A stretch of 36,990 nucleotides of DNA from Ligilactobacillus equi DSM 15833 = JCM 10991 (GCF_000615765.1 NZ_BAMI01000016.1:1-36990); one strand, 5' to 3'. Shown: positions 7,981 to 18,785, counted from the first letter of the stretch. Notes: a model not told the origin generated them from the sequence alone. Numbers and translations: made by a program.

Positions 7981-8058
7981 CATAGGTGAAAAGTATTTAT
8001 TTTCATTATTTTTTCAAAAAACGTTCGTCTTTAGTTAAGAAAGGGTGCTTTTATCACC

Positions 8059-8772
8059 ATGGAAAAATTACTTTACACTGGTAAAGCCAAACAAATGTGG
8101 TCAACTGATAATCCTCAAATTTTACGAGTGGTCTATTTAAATCAAGCCACAGCTCTTAATGGTAAGAAGAAAGATAAAATTGAAGGCAAAGCTGTCCTTA
8201 ATAATGCCATTTCGACTTTGATTTTCCAGTATCTCAATCAGGTTGGGATTCCGACGCACTACTTGGAACAAATTTCACCTACAGAAGAACTTGTGAAAAA
8301 AGTTGAAATTATACCTCTGGAAATGGTGACGCGGAATATAGCAGCAGGTCACTTTGCTAGTCGTTATGGGGTAAAAGAAGGTAGGGCTTTTGACCAACCG
8401 GTCGAAGAAATGTACTATAAGTCAGATAAATTGGATGACCCTTTTATGAACGCTTCCCAGGCCAAGGCACTTGGACTAGTGACTCAAGAAGAACTGGATG
8501 TCATGTGGAATTTATCACGACAGGTCAACTTTATTTTAAAGCGTCTTTTTGCGAAAGCTAAATTAACTTTAGTGGATTTTAAATTAGAGTTTGGCCGGCT
8601 CGCAGATGGGCAAATCGTCTTAGCCGATGAATTTTCTCCAGATAATTGTCGTTTGTGGGATATGGAAACTGCTAATCACATGGATAAAGATGTTTACCGA
8701 CGTGATTTAGGTGATTTAGTCTCTGTTTACCAAGAAGTTTACCGCCGATTGCAAACTGTGTTGGAAAAATAA
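8059..8772 (+). CDS. purC: phosphoribosylaminoimidazole-succinocarboxamide synthase (SAICAR synthetase)
   Basis: PurC joins CAIR with aspartate using ATP to make SAICAR. The 237 residues show the N-terminal LLYTGKAKQMW nucleotide-binding strand, the EMVTRNIAAGHFASR segment near residue 92, and LADEFSPDNCRLWD near residue 195. RBS-like AGAAAGGGTG precedes the ATG. It is the first gene of the purCSQLFMNHD unit, 7 nt before the purS ribosome-binding region. Confidence 0.97.
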   Translation: MEKLLYTGKAKQMWSTDNPQILRVVYLNQATALNGKKKDKIEGKAVLNNAISTLIFQYLNQVGIPTHYLEQISPTEELVKKVEIIPLEMVTRNIAAGHFASRYGVKEGRAFDQPVEEMYYKSDKLDDPFMNASQAKALGLVTQEELDVMWNLSRQVNFILKRLFAKAKLTLVDFKLEFGRLADGQIVLADEFSPDNCRLWDMETANHMDKDVYRRDLGDLVSVYQEVYRRLQTVLEK

Positions 8773-8785
8773 GGAGTTTATGGAA

Positions 8786-9034
8786 ATGAAACAAGTGCGA
8801 ATCTATGTAACCTACAAGCAGTCAGTTTTTGACCCTCAAGGTGAAACTATCAAGGAATCAATTCAAACCATGGGACATACAGAAATCAAGAAAGTTAAAG
8901 TTGGTAAATTTTTTGATGTGACGATTGATCTTTGTGCAAGTGACCTAGAGCAAATCGTAAAGAGTATTGCAGAAGAAATGCTAGTTAACTTTAATTTAGA
9001 AACTTATCGCTACGAGATTTTGGAGGAAGCGTAA
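8786..9034 (+). CDS. purS: phosphoribosylformylglycinamidine synthase subunit PurS
   Basis: PurS is the small structural subunit that bridges PurL and PurQ in the three-part FGAM synthase of Gram-positive bacteria. The 82-residue protein begins [19 protein letters not shown], the usual PurS opening. I chose ATG 8786 over the in-frame ATG 8780 because AAGGAG (8771-8776) is 9 nt from the former but only 3 nt from the latter. Its stop overlaps the purQ start by 1 nt. Confidence 0.95.
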   Translation: MKQVRIYVTYKQSVFDPQGETIKESIQTMGHTEIKKVKVGKFFDVTIDLCASDLEQIVKSIAEEMLVNFNLETYRYEILEEA

Positions 9035-9708
9035 TGAAATTTGCTGTGGTTGTTTTTCCAGGATCCAACTGTGATGTTGATTTATTCGAAACCTTAGACA
9101 ACATTTTAAAGGTTGATGTGGAATATGTTGATTATCGGCAAGATAGTTTGGATGGATTTGATGCGGTTATGATTCCAGGCGGTTTTTCTTATGGAGATTA
9201 TTTGCGTAGCGGTGCAATTGCCAGCTTAACGCCAATTATGCAACCCATTAAAGAGTTTGCGCAGGCTGGTAAACCAGTCTTTGGAACTTGTAATGGTTTT
9301 CAAATTTTGACAGAAGCTGGATTACTTCCAGGAGCCTTGAAGCGTAATGATAGTTTGAAGTTTATCTGTAAAACGGTCCAATTAGAAGTAGTTAATAATC
9401 AAACAGCCTTTACCAACCAATATCAAACTCAAGAACATATTGCCCTACCAATTGCTCACGCAGATGGTTCCTATTATGCTGATGAAGCTACTCTAGCAGA
9501 ATTAGAAGCTAATGGCCAAGTAGTTTTCCGTTATGTGGGTGAAAATCCTAACGGAAGTCTACACGATATTGCGGGCATCACTAACAAAGCAGGGAATGTT
9601 TTGGGTATGATGCCACACCCAGAGCGGGCAGTTGAAGCTCTATTGGGAAATGAAGATGGTCTGCGTTTATTCTTATCGATTTTAGAGAGCCAAAAATTGG
9701 AGGGTTAA
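9034..9708 (+). CDS. purQ: phosphoribosylformylglycinamidine synthase subunit PurQ (glutaminase)
   Basis: PurQ hydrolyses glutamine and passes ammonia to PurL. It is a class I glutamine amidotransferase of 224 residues with the triad C86 (GTCNGFQ), H195 and E197 (MPHPERA). TGGAGGA lies upstream of the ATG, which overlaps the purS stop. Order purS-purQ-purL matches the complex stoichiometric partners. Confidence 0.97.
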   Translation: MKFAVVVFPGSNCDVDLFETLDNILKVDVEYVDYRQDSLDGFDAVMIPGGFSYGDYLRSGAIASLTPIMQPIKEFAQAGKPVFGTCNGFQILTEAGLLPGALKRNDSLKFICKTVQLEVVNNQTAFTNQYQTQEHIALPIAHADGSYYADEATLAELEANGQVVFRYVGENPNGSLHDIAGITNKAGNVLGMMPHPERAVEALLGNEDGLRLFLSILESQKLEG

Positions 9709-9711
9709 AAA

Positions 9712-11937
9712 ATGATACAAGCTATGACCGCACAAGAAGTGCAAGACCAAAAGCCCTACTTAGAATGGGGGTTAACTCAAAAAGAATATGACTACATTTC
9801 CGAAAAGTTATTGAAACGTTTACCTAATTTTACTGAAACTGGTTTGTTTTCCGCTATGTGGAGTGAGCACTGTTCTTATAAAAAGTCTAAGCCTGTTTTG
9901 CGACTTTTCCCAAATAAAAATGGTCGAGTACTACAAGGGCCTGGTGAAGGGGCGGGAATTATTGATATTGGTGATGGTCAAGCGGTAGTGTTCAAGGCGG
10001 AAAGTCATAATCATCCTTCAGCTATTGAACCATATGAAGGGGCTGCTACTGGTGTCGGGGGTATTTTACGTGATATTTTCTCGATGGGGGCGCGTCCGCT
10101 TGCTTCCCTTGATTCTCTACACTTTGGTGAAATTGATAATCCGCGGACAAAATATCTGATTAATGAAATCGTACATGGAATTGGTGGTTATGGTAATCCG
10201 ATGGGGATTCCCACTGTGGCTGGTGAAATGACTTTTGATAAATGCTATACGGGGAATCCTTTAGTCAATGCAATGGCCGTAGGTTTGATGGAACAAAAAG
10301 ATATGCAAGAAGGTAAGGCCAAAGGGGTCGGTAATGCAGTGATGTATGTTGGCGCCAAAACTGGTCGTGATGGGATTCACGGAGCAACTTTTGCTTCAGC
10401 TGATTTTTCTGATGAAAAAGAAACCCAACGTTCGGCTGTGCAAGTGGGAGATCCTTTCATGGAAAAACTTCTTATGGAAGCCTGCTTGGAATTAACCGGC
10501 CAACATGCGCAATGGTTAGTCGGGATTCAAGATATGGGGGCGGCCGGGCTTGTGTCTTCTTCTTGTGAAATGGCCTCCAAAGCTGCTTCAGGGATGGAAC
10601 TAAATCTGGATTTGGTACCTCAACGTGAAGCAGGTATGTCCGCTTATGAAATTATGCTGTCTGAATCACAAGAACGGATGCTTTTATGTGTGAAGAAAGG
10701 ACATGAAGTTGATGTCCAAGCCATTTTCCACAAATACAACTTAGAAGCTGTGGTGATTGGCCGGGTCACAGAAGGTCACGATTATGTCTTGAAACATCAA
10801 GGAGAAGTTGTAGCGGATATCCCGGTTTTAACTTTAACTGACGATGTTTTATCTGAACCATCAGAAGAAAAAATCCCTACCAGAATTTTAACGGCTAAAG
10901 AAAAGGTTAATTGGCAACCAGCGCAATTGGATGCGACGAAGACCTTGCTAAAAATTTTGGCTCAACCAACCATTGCTTCTAAGACAATGTTTACCCAAAC
11001 CTATGATTCTCAAGTAAGGACCAACACCGTTGTAGGACCAGGAAGTGATGCCGGGGTAATTCGGATTCGTCACACCAAGAAAGCTCTAGCAATGACCACC
11101 GATGGTAATGGTCGGTTTGTTTATTTAGATCCTGAAATTGGGGGGCAAATGGCAGTGGTTGAAGCGGCTGCTAATGTAATAGCGAGTGGGGCTTTACCGT
11201 TAGCGATTACAGATTGTTTGAACTATGGGGATCCAAATGATCCTGAAATTTACTGGGAATTACACCAATCAGTAATAGGGATGGCAGAGGCCTGTCGTGT
11301 CTTTGATACGCCCGTAATTTCTGGAAATGTTTCTTTATATAATGAAAATAATGGCGAAGCGATTTTTCCAACACCAATGGTGGGTATGGTTGGTTTGATT
11401 GAAGATAATCAGTACATTATTCCTTCCTTCGTGCAAGCGGCTGGCGATTTAGTATACATCATTGGCCAAACAGGATCTGACTTTGCTGGTAGTGAATTAC
11501 AAAAGATGTTAACGGGTGAACTCTTTGGAACTTTAAGTACGCTTAATTTAACGAGTTTGAAAAAGCAAATGTCTACCTTACTCCAAGCAATGCAAACGGG
11601 TCTCGTAGCTTCCGCACATGATGTAAGTGAGGGTGGTTTGGCTGTTGCCTTAGCTGAAACAACTTTCAAGACAGGTTTAGGTTTAGATGCTCATTTGGAC
11701 TTACCAACAAACCAACTTTTTGCCGAAACGGCTGGGCGCTTTGTTGTAACCGTGAAACCTGAAAAACAAATTATTTTTGAAGAACTTTTGGGAACCAGTG
11801 CCAAACTAGTGGGGCGGGTGACAGCCGATGTTAATTTACATGTTCAAACTGTAGATGGAGCGATTAATACTACTGTGGCTCAAGCGCAAAAGGTGTGGGA
11901 GGAGGCGATTCCATGTCTCATGAAATCCGAGGATTAA
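9712..11937 (+). CDS. purL: phosphoribosylformylglycinamidine synthase subunit PurL
   Basis: PurL is the ATP-dependent synthetase subunit that turns FGAR into FGAM using ammonia from PurQ. At 741 residues it is the small, separate-subunit form. Landmarks are S51-E-H53-C-S-Y-K near the active site, A96-E-S-H-N-H-P-S-A-I and [23 protein letters not shown] is 9 nt upstream of the ATG. The 3' end overlaps purF by 25 nt, and the purF Shine-Dalgarno lies inside this coding sequence. Confidence 0.97.
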   Translation: MIQAMTAQEVQDQKPYLEWGLTQKEYDYISEKLLKRLPNFTETGLFSAMWSEHCSYKKSKPVLRLFPNKNGRVLQGPGEGAGIIDIGDGQAVVFKAESHNHPSAIEPYEGAATGVGGILRDIFSMGARPLASLDSLHFGEIDNPRTKYLINEIVHGIGGYGNPMGIPTVAGEMTFDKCYTGNPLVNAMAVGLMEQKDMQEGKAKGVGNAVMYVGAKTGRDGIHGATFASADFSDEKETQRSAVQVGDPFMEKLLMEACLELTGQHAQWLVGIQDMGAAGLVSSSCEMASKAASGMELNLDLVPQREAGMSAYEIMLSESQERMLLCVKKGHEVDVQAIFHKYNLEAVVIGRVTEGHDYVLKHQGEVVADIPVLTLTDDVLSEPSEEKIPTRILTAKEKVNWQPAQLDATKTLLKILAQPTIASKTMFTQTYDSQVRTNTVVGPGSDAGVIRIRHTKKALAMTTDGNGRFVYLDPEIGGQMAVVEAAANVIASGALPLAITDCLNYGDPNDPEIYWELHQSVIGMAEACRVFDTPVISGNVSLYNENNGEAIFPTPMVGMVGLIEDNQYIIPSFVQAAGDLVYIIGQTGSDFAGSELQKMLTGELFGTLSTLNLTSLKKQMSTLLQAMQTGLVASAHDVSEGGLAVALAETTFKTGLGLDAHLDLPTNQLFAETAGRFVVTVKPEKQIIFEELLGTSAKLVGRVTADVNLHVQTVDGAINTTVAQAQKVWEEAIPCLMKSED

Positions 11938-13367
11938 ACGAAGAATGTGGTGTTTTTGGGGTCTTTGGTGAGAAAGATGCTAGTCGTCTGACATATTTTG
12001 GACTTCATGCCCTCCAACATCGCGGTCAAGAAGGTGCTGGAATTGTTTCTTCTGATGGTGAACATCTCCACCAATACCGGAACCGGGGGCTTTTAGCGGA
12101 AGTTTTTCAAAATCCAGATGATTTAAAACGTTTAACGGGGCAAGCTGCCATTGGCCATGTACGTTATGGTACTAGTGGGACTAATTCCTTAGCCAATATC
12201 CAACCTTTCTTATTCCGTTTTTATGATGGTGATGTAGGACTGGCGCATAATGGTAATTTAACTAATGCGGTAACTTTACGCCGACAATTAGAGGTGCAAG
12301 GGGCGGTTTTTCAGTCAACTTCAGATACGGAAATGTTGATTCACCTTATTCGTAAAAAGCAGGGGATGGACTTCCTTGATGCTTTGAAGGTTAGTTTAAA
12401 TGAGACTAAAGGAGGTTTTGCCTTCCTACTATTAAGAAAAGACGCTTTATATGCTGCTTTGGATCCTAATGGTTTTCGACCTTTAGTGATTGGTCAAACT
12501 AAAAGTGGTGGTTACATTGTCGCTTCAGAAACTTGTGCTTTGGATGCAGTCGGCGCTAAATTTGTCCGTGATGTTTTACCAGGTGAATTAATCATCATTG
12601 ACAAGGATGGTTTACACATCGACCACTACACAACCCAAACTAAATTAGCTGTATGCTCCATGGAATACATCTACTTTGCCCGCCCAGATTCGATTATTCA
12701 TGGGGTGACGGTCCATAATGCGCGCAAAAGGATGGGGGGCATTTTGGCTCAAGAACAACCCGCACCAGCCGATGCCGATATGGTTATCGGGGTGCCTAAT
12801 TCATCTTTATCAGCCGCCTCGGGTTATGCTGAAGCCACAGGCCTCCCCTATGAGATGGGGTTGATTAAAAACCAATACATTGCGCGGACTTTTATCCAGC
12901 CAACTCAAGCCTTACGCGAACAGGGGGTAAAGATGAAACTTTCTGCCGTACGTGGGGTAGTAGAGGGAAAATCAGTTGTGATTGTTGATGACTCTATTGT
13001 ACGTGGAACGACTTCGATTCAGTTGGTCAAGATGCTCAAAGAAGCCGGGGCTAAGGAAGTTCACATGCGCATTGCCTCCCCACCATTTAGATATCCCCAC
13101 TTTTACGGAATTGATGTTTCTGACCGAAGTCAATTAATGGCTGCGAAACACTCGGTAGTGGAAATGCAAAAACTTATTGGGGTTGAATCTCTAGGTTTCC
13201 TAAGTGTTTCGGGGTTAATTAAAGCGATTAACTTACCAATGGGTCAGGATAAAGAAAATGGAGGTTTAACGGTAGCTTATTTCAATGGTAAGTACCCAAC
13301 GCCACTTTATGATTACGAAGAGGATTATTTGCAATCATTTGAAGAAATACCGGACAGAAAGGACTAA
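11913..13367 (+). CDS. purF: amidophosphoribosyltransferase
   Basis: PurF makes phosphoribosylamine from PRPP and glutamine, the first committed step. The start ATG 11913 follows GGAGGAGG at 11898-11905 and gives [11 protein letters not shown] before C12, an 11-residue propeptide like that of Bacillus PurF. C12 would be the N-terminal nucleophile after cleavage. The PRPP loop is V355[12 protein letters not shown]367. C248 ([12 protein letters not shown]) corresponds to one Fe-S ligand of Bacillus PurF, but the other ligand positions read H396, T453 and Y456, so a [4Fe-4S] cluster is unlikely. Length is 484 residues. Confidence 0.96.
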   Translation: MSHEIRGLNEECGVFGVFGEKDASRLTYFGLHALQHRGQEGAGIVSSDGEHLHQYRNRGLLAEVFQNPDDLKRLTGQAAIGHVRYGTSGTNSLANIQPFLFRFYDGDVGLAHNGNLTNAVTLRRQLEVQGAVFQSTSDTEMLIHLIRKKQGMDFLDALKVSLNETKGGFAFLLLRKDALYAALDPNGFRPLVIGQTKSGGYIVASETCALDAVGAKFVRDVLPGELIIIDKDGLHIDHYTTQTKLAVCSMEYIYFARPDSIIHGVTVHNARKRMGGILAQEQPAPADADMVIGVPNSSLSAASGYAEATGLPYEMGLIKNQYIARTFIQPTQALREQGVKMKLSAVRGVVEGKSVVIVDDSIVRGTTSIQLVKMLKEAGAKEVHMRIASPPFRYPHFYGIDVSDRSQLMAAKHSVVEMQKLIGVESLGFLSVSGLIKAINLPMGQDKENGGLTVAYFNGKYPTPLYDYEEDYLQSFEEIPDRKD

Positions 13368-13370
13368 AAG

Positions 13371-14411
13371 ATGAGTCGTTATAAAGAAGCCGGGGTTGAT
13401 GTAACCGCGGGTTATAAGTTAGTTGATAAAATCAAAGCCGATGTGCAATCGACCAAACGACCGGGAGTACTCGGGGGATTGGGGAGCTTTGGGGGCATGT
13501 TTGATTTGAGTGCTTTAAAACTTAAAGAACCAGTTTTGGTTTCCGGAACCGATGGGGTTGGTACTAAGTTACTGATTGCACAAAGCGCCCATAAGCACGA
13601 TACGGTTGGTATTGATTGTGTAGCGATGTGTGTCAATGATATCTTGGCGCAAGGGGCTCAACCGCTCTTTTTTTTAGATTACATCGCGACTGGTCACAAC
13701 AATCCTGATGAAATGGCTCAAATTGTTAAGGGGGTCGCCGAAGGTTGCCGGCAAGCTAAGGTTGCCTTGATTGGAGGCGAAACGGCGGAAATGCCTGATA
13801 TGTATGCCGCCGATGAATATGATCTGGCTGGATTTGCAACAGGAGTTGTCAATAAAAGTGAACTTTTAACCCCGAAAAATCCGCAAGCAGGAGATATTTT
13901 AATTGCCTTGCCTTCTAGTGGCTTACATTCCAATGGTTTTTCCTTGGTACGACAAATCCTTTTTAAAGACTGTCGTATCAATTTAAGTGATAAACCACAT
14001 GCTTTACAAGGCCAAAGCGTTTTAGAAGCAATTTTGACTCCAACACGGATTTATGTTTCTGCTGTCTTGCCTTTAGTGGAGGCTAGGCTAGTAACTGGTA
14101 TTAGCCATATTACCGGTGGCGGTTTAATCGAAAACTTGCCACGAATGTTTAATGATGAGCTCCAAGCTCAGATTCAACTTGGATCATGGCCAATTTTACC
14201 TATTTTTGATTATCTTCAAGAATTAGGAAATTTGAGTCAGCAAGATATGTTGGCAACTTTTAACTTAGGAGTAGGAATGGTCTTAGCGGTGGCACCAGAA
14301 AATTATGCTCAGGTCAAGGAAATCCTGATGGACCAAGGTGAAACTTGTTATCGAATTGGTCAGTTAGTTAAACGTCCAGATCAAGCAGCGAAGCTAGACT
14401 TTAAGAAATGA
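13371..14411 (+). CDS. purM: phosphoribosylformylglycinamidine cyclo-ligase (AIR synthetase)
   Basis: PurM closes the imidazole ring by ATP-dependent conversion of FGAM to AIR. The 346-residue protein opens with [19 protein letters not shown] and contains [12 protein letters not shown] and [14 protein letters not shown], which form the ATP and substrate site in the PurM/PurL fold. GAAAGGA lies upstream of the ATG. The stop codon lies in the first copy of a short tandem duplication at the purM-purN junction. Confidence 0.97.
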   Translation: MSRYKEAGVDVTAGYKLVDKIKADVQSTKRPGVLGGLGSFGGMFDLSALKLKEPVLVSGTDGVGTKLLIAQSAHKHDTVGIDCVAMCVNDILAQGAQPLFFLDYIATGHNNPDEMAQIVKGVAEGCRQAKVALIGGETAEMPDMYAADEYDLAGFATGVVNKSELLTPKNPQAGDILIALPSSGLHSNGFSLVRQILFKDCRINLSDKPHALQGQSVLEAILTPTRIYVSAVLPLVEARLVTGISHITGGGLIENLPRMFNDELQAQIQLGSWPILPIFDYLQELGNLSQQDMLATFNLGVGMVLAVAPENYAQVKEILMDQGETCYRIGQLVKRPDQAAKLDFKK

Positions 14412-14425
14412 GGTTTAAGAAATGA
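14400..14425 (+). repeat. 14-bp offset tandem duplication at the purM-purN junction
   Basis: TTTAAGAAATGA occurs at 14400-14411 and again at 14414-14425, joined by GG. The first copy holds the purM stop and the second holds the purN ATG. The GAGG formed between them serves as the purN ribosome-binding site. Confidence 0.85.
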
Positions 14426-14994
14426 AAATAGCCATTTTTGCTTCCGGGAATGGTTCTAATTTTGAAGTTTTAGCCCAAAAAATTATTGGTGGTGAAATTC
14501 CTGGTGAATTAGCGTTACTCTTTTGTGACCATCCTGATGCTTATGTGATTGAACGGTCCCGGAAATTTCAGATTCCCGTTGTAACTTTTACAGTGAAAGC
14601 TTGCGGAGATAAACAAGCTTATGAAGAAAAAATTGTGCAGGTTTTAGAACAATATAACATTGACTTTATTGTTCTGGCAGGCTATATGCGGGTAATTGGA
14701 CAACCAGTTTTGTCTAAATATGAAGGAAGAATTGTTAATCTTCATCCGGCTTACCTACCAGCCTATCCTGGTCTACATGCAATTGAACGTGCCTTTGCCG
14801 ATGGGGTTGCTCAAACAGGAGTGACAGTTCACTATATTGATGCAGGCTTAGACTCAGGTCCAATTATTACTCAAAGACATGTCCCTCTTTATTCTGATGA
14901 TTGTTTAGAAGATTTAGAAGCGCGAATTCACGCTTGTGAACACAAATTATATCCCGCTGTTTTAAAAGAATTGCTTAGTAAAAAAGGAGAATAA
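14422..14994 (+). CDS. purN: phosphoribosylglycinamide formyltransferase
   Basis: PurN transfers a formyl group from 10-formyl-THF to GAR. The 190 residues begin with [11 protein letters not shown] (phosphate loop) and have N106-L-H108-P with D144, the catalytic triad at the same positions as in the well-studied E. coli enzyme. GAGG at 14410-14413 precedes the ATG. It lies 10 nt after purM and 5 nt before purH. Confidence 0.97.
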   Translation: MKIAIFASGNGSNFEVLAQKIIGGEIPGELALLFCDHPDAYVIERSRKFQIPVVTFTVKACGDKQAYEEKIVQVLEQYNIDFIVLAGYMRVIGQPVLSKYEGRIVNLHPAYLPAYPGLHAIERAFADGVAQTGVTVHYIDAGLDSGPIITQRHVPLYSDDCLEDLEARIHACEHKLYPAVLKELLSKKGE

Positions 14995-14999
14995 GCTCT

Positions 15000-16540
15000 A
15001 TGAAACGTGCCTTAGTTAGTGTTTCAGATAAAAGTAAGTTAGTTGAGTTTGTTAAAGTCTTAGTCGACCACGATTTCGAAGTTATTTCTACTGGAGGTAC
15101 CAAAAAAGTTCTCGACGAGGCTGGTTTACCAACAATTTCTGTGGAAGCTGTGACAAACTTCCCGGAAATTTTGGATGGACGGGTTAAGACTCTGAATCCT
15201 TATATTCACGGCGGTTTACTTGGAAGACGTGATGTGGCTGAACATGTGCAAACCATGGTTGATTTGGATATTACTCCTATTGATTTAGTCTGTGTTAACC
15301 TTTACCCTTTTAAAGAAACGATTCAAAAATCTGGTGTTGAGATGGCTGAAGCTATTGAAAACATTGATATCGGTGGTCCAAGTATGGTGCGTTCCGCAGC
15401 CAAAAACTTTCAAGATGTAACTGTGGTCGTTGATGTAGCCGATTATGACCAAGTAGCAGAAGAAATTAAAACCCAAGGCCACACGAAGCTTGCTACGCGA
15501 CAAGCCTTAGCTGCGAAAGCTTTCCGCCACACAGCTGCTTATGATAGTTTAATTAGCCAATACCTAACAACTCAAATAGGAGAACAAAAGCCTGAAAAAT
15601 TAAGCTTGACTTACGATTTGGAAGATACTATGCGTTATGGGGAAAATAGTCACCAAAAAGCCTGGTTTTATCAAGATAGCTTACCAGTGACTTACTCGAT
15701 TAGTCAAGCTAAGCAACTACATGGAAAACAGTTATCTTACAATAATATCAAAGATGCTGATGCGGCTATTCGGATTATACGTGAATTTGACCAACCGACA
15801 GTCGTAGCCGTAAAACACATGAATCCTTGTGGGATTGGTCAAGCTACAACCATTGAAAAAGCCTGGGACTATGCTTATGAAGCTGATCCCATCTCTATTT
15901 TTGGGGGGTAATTGTCTTAAACCGACCCGTTGACCTTGCAACTGCCGAAAAAATGCACCAGCTTTTCTTGGAAATTATTATTGCTCCGAGTTTTGAAGCG
16001 GAAGCCTTTGAAGTTTTGGCTAAGAAGAAAAACTTACGCTTGTTAGAATTGGACTTCAGTCAAAAAGACCAATCCATGAGTCAAAAAGAAGTTGTTTCTG
16101 TTTTAGGAGGCCTTTTGGTTCAAGAACAAGATATAATCGTGGAAGATTCTGCTGATTGGCAAGTAGTTACTAAGGTACAACCAACTGCGGCCCAGTTAGC
16201 AACATTGGCTTTTGCCTGGAAAGCTGTTAAGCATACTAAGTCTAATGCCATTGTTATTGCTAATGACCAGCGAACTCTAGGAATTGGCGCGGGTCAGCCG
16301 AACCGAATTGATTCAACCAAAATTGCAATTCAACACGCAGGGGATGCTATAGATGAGACAGCAGTTTTAGCGTCAGATGCCTTCTTCCCTATGGATGACT
16401 GCGTGGAATATGCGGCACAACATGGTATCAAAGCCATCGTTCAACCAGGGGGATCTATTCGCGATCAGGATTCCATTGATATGGCTGATAAGTATGGAAT
16501 AACAATGGTGACAACAGGTATCCGTCACTTCCGGCACTAG
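15000..16540 (+). CDS. purH: bifunctional AICAR transformylase/IMP cyclohydrolase, frameshifted as read
   Basis: PurH carries out the last two steps to IMP. The first frame (303 residues) holds the N-terminal MGS-like cyclohydrolase domain ([25 protein letters not shown]) and the start of the transformylase domain with [11 protein letters not shown] and [11 protein letters not shown]. It stops at 15909-15911, right after a G6 run at 15903-15908. The rest ([13 protein letters not shown] to the [18 protein letters not shown] region) continues in another frame to 16540. One added G restores a 513-residue protein of normal length with [13 protein letters not shown] at the junction. I read it as a homopolymer error. 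AAAGGAG precedes the ATG. Confidence 0.95.
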
Positions 16541-16557
16541 AAATGAGGGTAGAAATG
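16538..16557 (+). repeat. 12-bp offset tandem duplication at the purH-purD junction
   Basis: TAGAAATG occurs at 16538-16545 and at 16550-16557, separated by AGGG. The first TAG is the purH stop and the second ATG is the probable purD start, with GAGGG between them as ribosome-binding site. Confidence 0.8.
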
Positions 16558-17817
16558 CAAGAAAAAGTATTGGTTATTGGTAGTGGTGGTCGGGAAGCGG
16601 CCATTGCACAAAAGCTTATTGCTAGCGAACAGGTAGCTCAGGTTTTTGTGGCTCCCGGAAATCCTGGTATGCAAGCGATGGAAGGAGTAATTCCAGTGAA
16701 CATCGGTGAACTTGAATTTGATGCCTTGAAGGGCTTTGTGGAGGAAAATCAAATTGATTGGACCTTTGTTGGGCCTGAAGATGCTTTGGTTGCCGGAATT
16801 GTTGATGATTTTCAAGCAGCGGGTTACCCAATTTTTGGCCCAGATAAGGAGGCTGCTATGCTGGAAGGTTCAAAGGACTACGCTATGCGGTTTATGAAAC
16901 GTTATCAAGTACCAACAGCTAAGTTTGGCACTTATACAAACTCTCAAGCAGCTCTTGCAGCTATGGAACATTTTGGGTTTCCTTTGGTTATTAAAGCCGA
17001 TGGTCTCGCAGGTGGCAAAGGGGTGGTGATTAGTCCTGATGTCGCCTCTGCGCAAGCTGAAATTAAACTCATGTTTAAAAAGGGTCAAAGTCAAATTGTT
17101 CTGGAAGAATATTTGGAAGGCTCAGAGTATTCTATGTTTATTGTGGTCGGCCAAGATGATTATCAAATTTTACCTTTAGCTCAAGACCATAAATGTGCTT
17201 ATGATGGGGACCAGGGTCCCAATACTGGAGGAATGGGGTCATATAGTCCTGTGCCTCAGTTGAGCGAGATTGATTACCAAAAAATGTTGACGGAAGTGGT
17301 GTCTCCAACCATTGTCGGGTTACGAGATGCTCACCCTAATTATCGGGGAATTTTATACATTGGGATGATTTTAACGCCTACCGGTCCGAAAGTAATTGAA
17401 TACAATGTTCGTTTAGGTGATCCGGAAACTCAGGTAGTTTTACCGCGGATTAAATCAGACTTTGGTCGGTTAATTAAAGCGGCCATTGATGGTGAAAAGT
17501 TACCCCCAATTACGGTTAGTCCTCGAGCCTGTCTAGGAGTGGTGGTAGCAGCACAAGGTTATCCCAAAGCACCCGTGAAAGGACAAATTTTACCGAAAAT
17601 GCCTCATCAAGAAGGAATTGAGGTTGTGTATGCCAACGTAGCGAGTCAAGAAGAAGACCTGGTTGGCAATGGGGGGCGCATCCTAATGGTTTGTGCTCAA
17701 AATACGAATTTGATACAAGTCCAAGCACAAGTTTATGACTACTTAGCTCGAATTAACTTTGATCAATGTTTCTACCGTAAGGATATTGGGTTTAAGGCAA
17801 CGCAAACTAAATTTTAG
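16555..17817 (+). CDS. purD: phosphoribosylamine-glycine ligase
   Basis: PurD joins phosphoribosylamine and glycine with ATP to form GAR. It is an ATP-grasp enzyme of 420 residues with G9-S-G-G-R-E-A-A at the N-terminus, KADGLAGGKGVVI in the ATP-grasp core, and YNVRLGDPETQ near residue 280. I prefer ATG 16555 over in-frame ATG 16543 because GAGGG (16545-16549) is correctly placed only for the former and the usual N-terminus then results. It is the last gene of the purC unit and a terminator follows. Confidence 0.96.
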   Translation: MQEKVLVIGSGGREAAIAQKLIASEQVAQVFVAPGNPGMQAMEGVIPVNIGELEFDALKGFVEENQIDWTFVGPEDALVAGIVDDFQAAGYPIFGPDKEAAMLEGSKDYAMRFMKRYQVPTAKFGTYTNSQAALAAMEHFGFPLVIKADGLAGGKGVVISPDVASAQAEIKLMFKKGQSQIVLEEYLEGSEYSMFIVVGQDDYQILPLAQDHKCAYDGDQGPNTGGMGSYSPVPQLSEIDYQKMLTEVVSPTIVGLRDAHPNYRGILYIGMILTPTGPKVIEYNVRLGDPETQVVLPRIKSDFGRLIKAAIDGEKLPPITVSPRACLGVVVAAQGYPKAPVKGQILPKMPHQEGIEVVYANVASQEEDLVGNGGRILMVCAQNTNLIQVQAQVYDYLARINFDQCFYRKDIGFKATQTKF

Positions 17818-17821
17818 GTTT

Positions 17822-17851
17822 AAAGTAGTATGTTTTGCATACTACTTTTTT
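17822..17851 (+). terminator. terminator of the purCSQLFMNHD unit
   Basis: AGTAGTATG (17824-17832) pairs perfectly with CATACTACT (17838-17846) across a TTTTG loop, followed by a T run. Confidence 0.9.
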
Positions 17852-17855
17852 GCGG

Positions 17856-17861
17856 TATACT
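17856..17861 (+). promoter_or_regulatory. probable -10 element of the LysR-type gene
   Basis: TATACT lies directly after the pur terminator and about 30 nt before the start codon. The -35 region (TTTTGC) is poor. Confidence 0.4.
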
Positions 17862-17893
17862 AAAAGTATTATTTAGTAGAAAGGATGACGTAT

Positions 17894-18769
17894 ATGCCCA
17901 ATTTTTCCTACCAAGTGTTTGCGACTGTGGCTAATCAAAAAACTTTCGCAGCCGCTGCGAAGAGTTTACGAGTAACTCCTTCAGCCATTAGTCATTCTAT
18001 CAATGCTTTTGAAAAAGAGCTTGGCTTTCCTTTATTCTTACGAAATCGTACTGGAGTAAGATTAACCGAAAATGGGAAACAAATTTTACCCCTAGTTCAA
18101 GAAATAATTGCAGCCGAAACTAAACTGAATGAAGAAGCGGCGCAGTTAAGTGGCTTAAATAAAGGGCATGTCCGTATTGGAGGGTTTTCAAGTGTCTTTA
18201 TTAATTGGTTACCGGAAATTATTAATTCCTTTAAAGATGCCCATCCTCAGGTGGGCATTAGTGTACAACAGGGGAGTTTTAACGATGTGGTTGAACAGGT
18301 GCGACTTGGGAATCTAGATGTTGGGTTTGCAACCCTTCCGATTGATCCGGGGTTGGAAGTGCTTCCGCTCTATCGTGATCGAATCTATTGTGTGACGCCG
18401 TTAGATTTTAAACCACAAAATGGTCACACTATTACCAAGGCTGATATAAAGCACGAAGAATTCATCTTGCAACAAATTGACTATGATCGTGAAACTAAGA
18501 AAGCTTTAGATACTTATGATGTATCGGTGAATTCGATTCAGTATAGTATAGATGATGCTTCCATTATCGCTATGGTTGAAAGTGGGTTGGGTTTAGGAAT
18601 TTTGCCTGAATTAGCTTTAGAAAAATTATCTGGGGATGTTAAACGCTATCCCTTTGCACAAGATTTCTACCGAGAAATTTGTTTAGTAGCCCACCACAAG
18701 CCCCGCCAAACCCCATCAACCAAGGCTTTTATTCAAACAGTTCAAGCTTATATTCAAAAAAGATATTAA
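17894..18769 (+). CDS. LysR-family transcriptional regulator
   Basis: This 291-residue protein has an N-terminal winged helix-turn-helix (residues ~1-60: FATVANQKTFAAAAKSL, VTPSAISHSINAFEKELGFPLF, NRTGVRLTENG). This is followed by a LysR-type ligand-binding domain beginning near VRIGGFSSVFINWLPEI, with the typical GLGLGILPELAL near the C-terminus. I chose ATG 17894 because GAAAGG ends 10 nt upstream, whereas the in-frame ATG 17885 directly abuts it. Target genes and effector are unknown; the flanking genes are not transcribed divergently from it, which removes the usual clue. Confidence 0.93.
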   Translation: MPNFSYQVFATVANQKTFAAAAKSLRVTPSAISHSINAFEKELGFPLFLRNRTGVRLTENGKQILPLVQEIIAAETKLNEEAAQLSGLNKGHVRIGGFSSVFINWLPEIINSFKDAHPQVGISVQQGSFNDVVEQVRLGNLDVGFATLPIDPGLEVLPLYRDRIYCVTPLDFKPQNGHTITKADIKHEEFILQQIDYDRETKKALDTYDVSVNSIQYSIDDASIIAMVESGLGLGILPELALEKLSGDVKRYPFAQDFYREICLVAHHKPRQTPSTKAFIQTVQAYIQKRY

Positions 18770-18785
18770 AAGATGGTCAAAATAC

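Noticed and set aside
7853-8038. A 61-codon open frame in the purC control region
   Set aside because: It is Phe/Leu/Lys-rich from AT-rich DNA, has no ribosome-binding site, and covers the PurBoxes and the purC promoter.
15903-15908. The G6 run in purH as a phase-variation switch
   Set aside because: purH is a biosynthetic housekeeping gene, the run is short, and four other genes show the same one-base loss in homopolymers, so an error is simpler.
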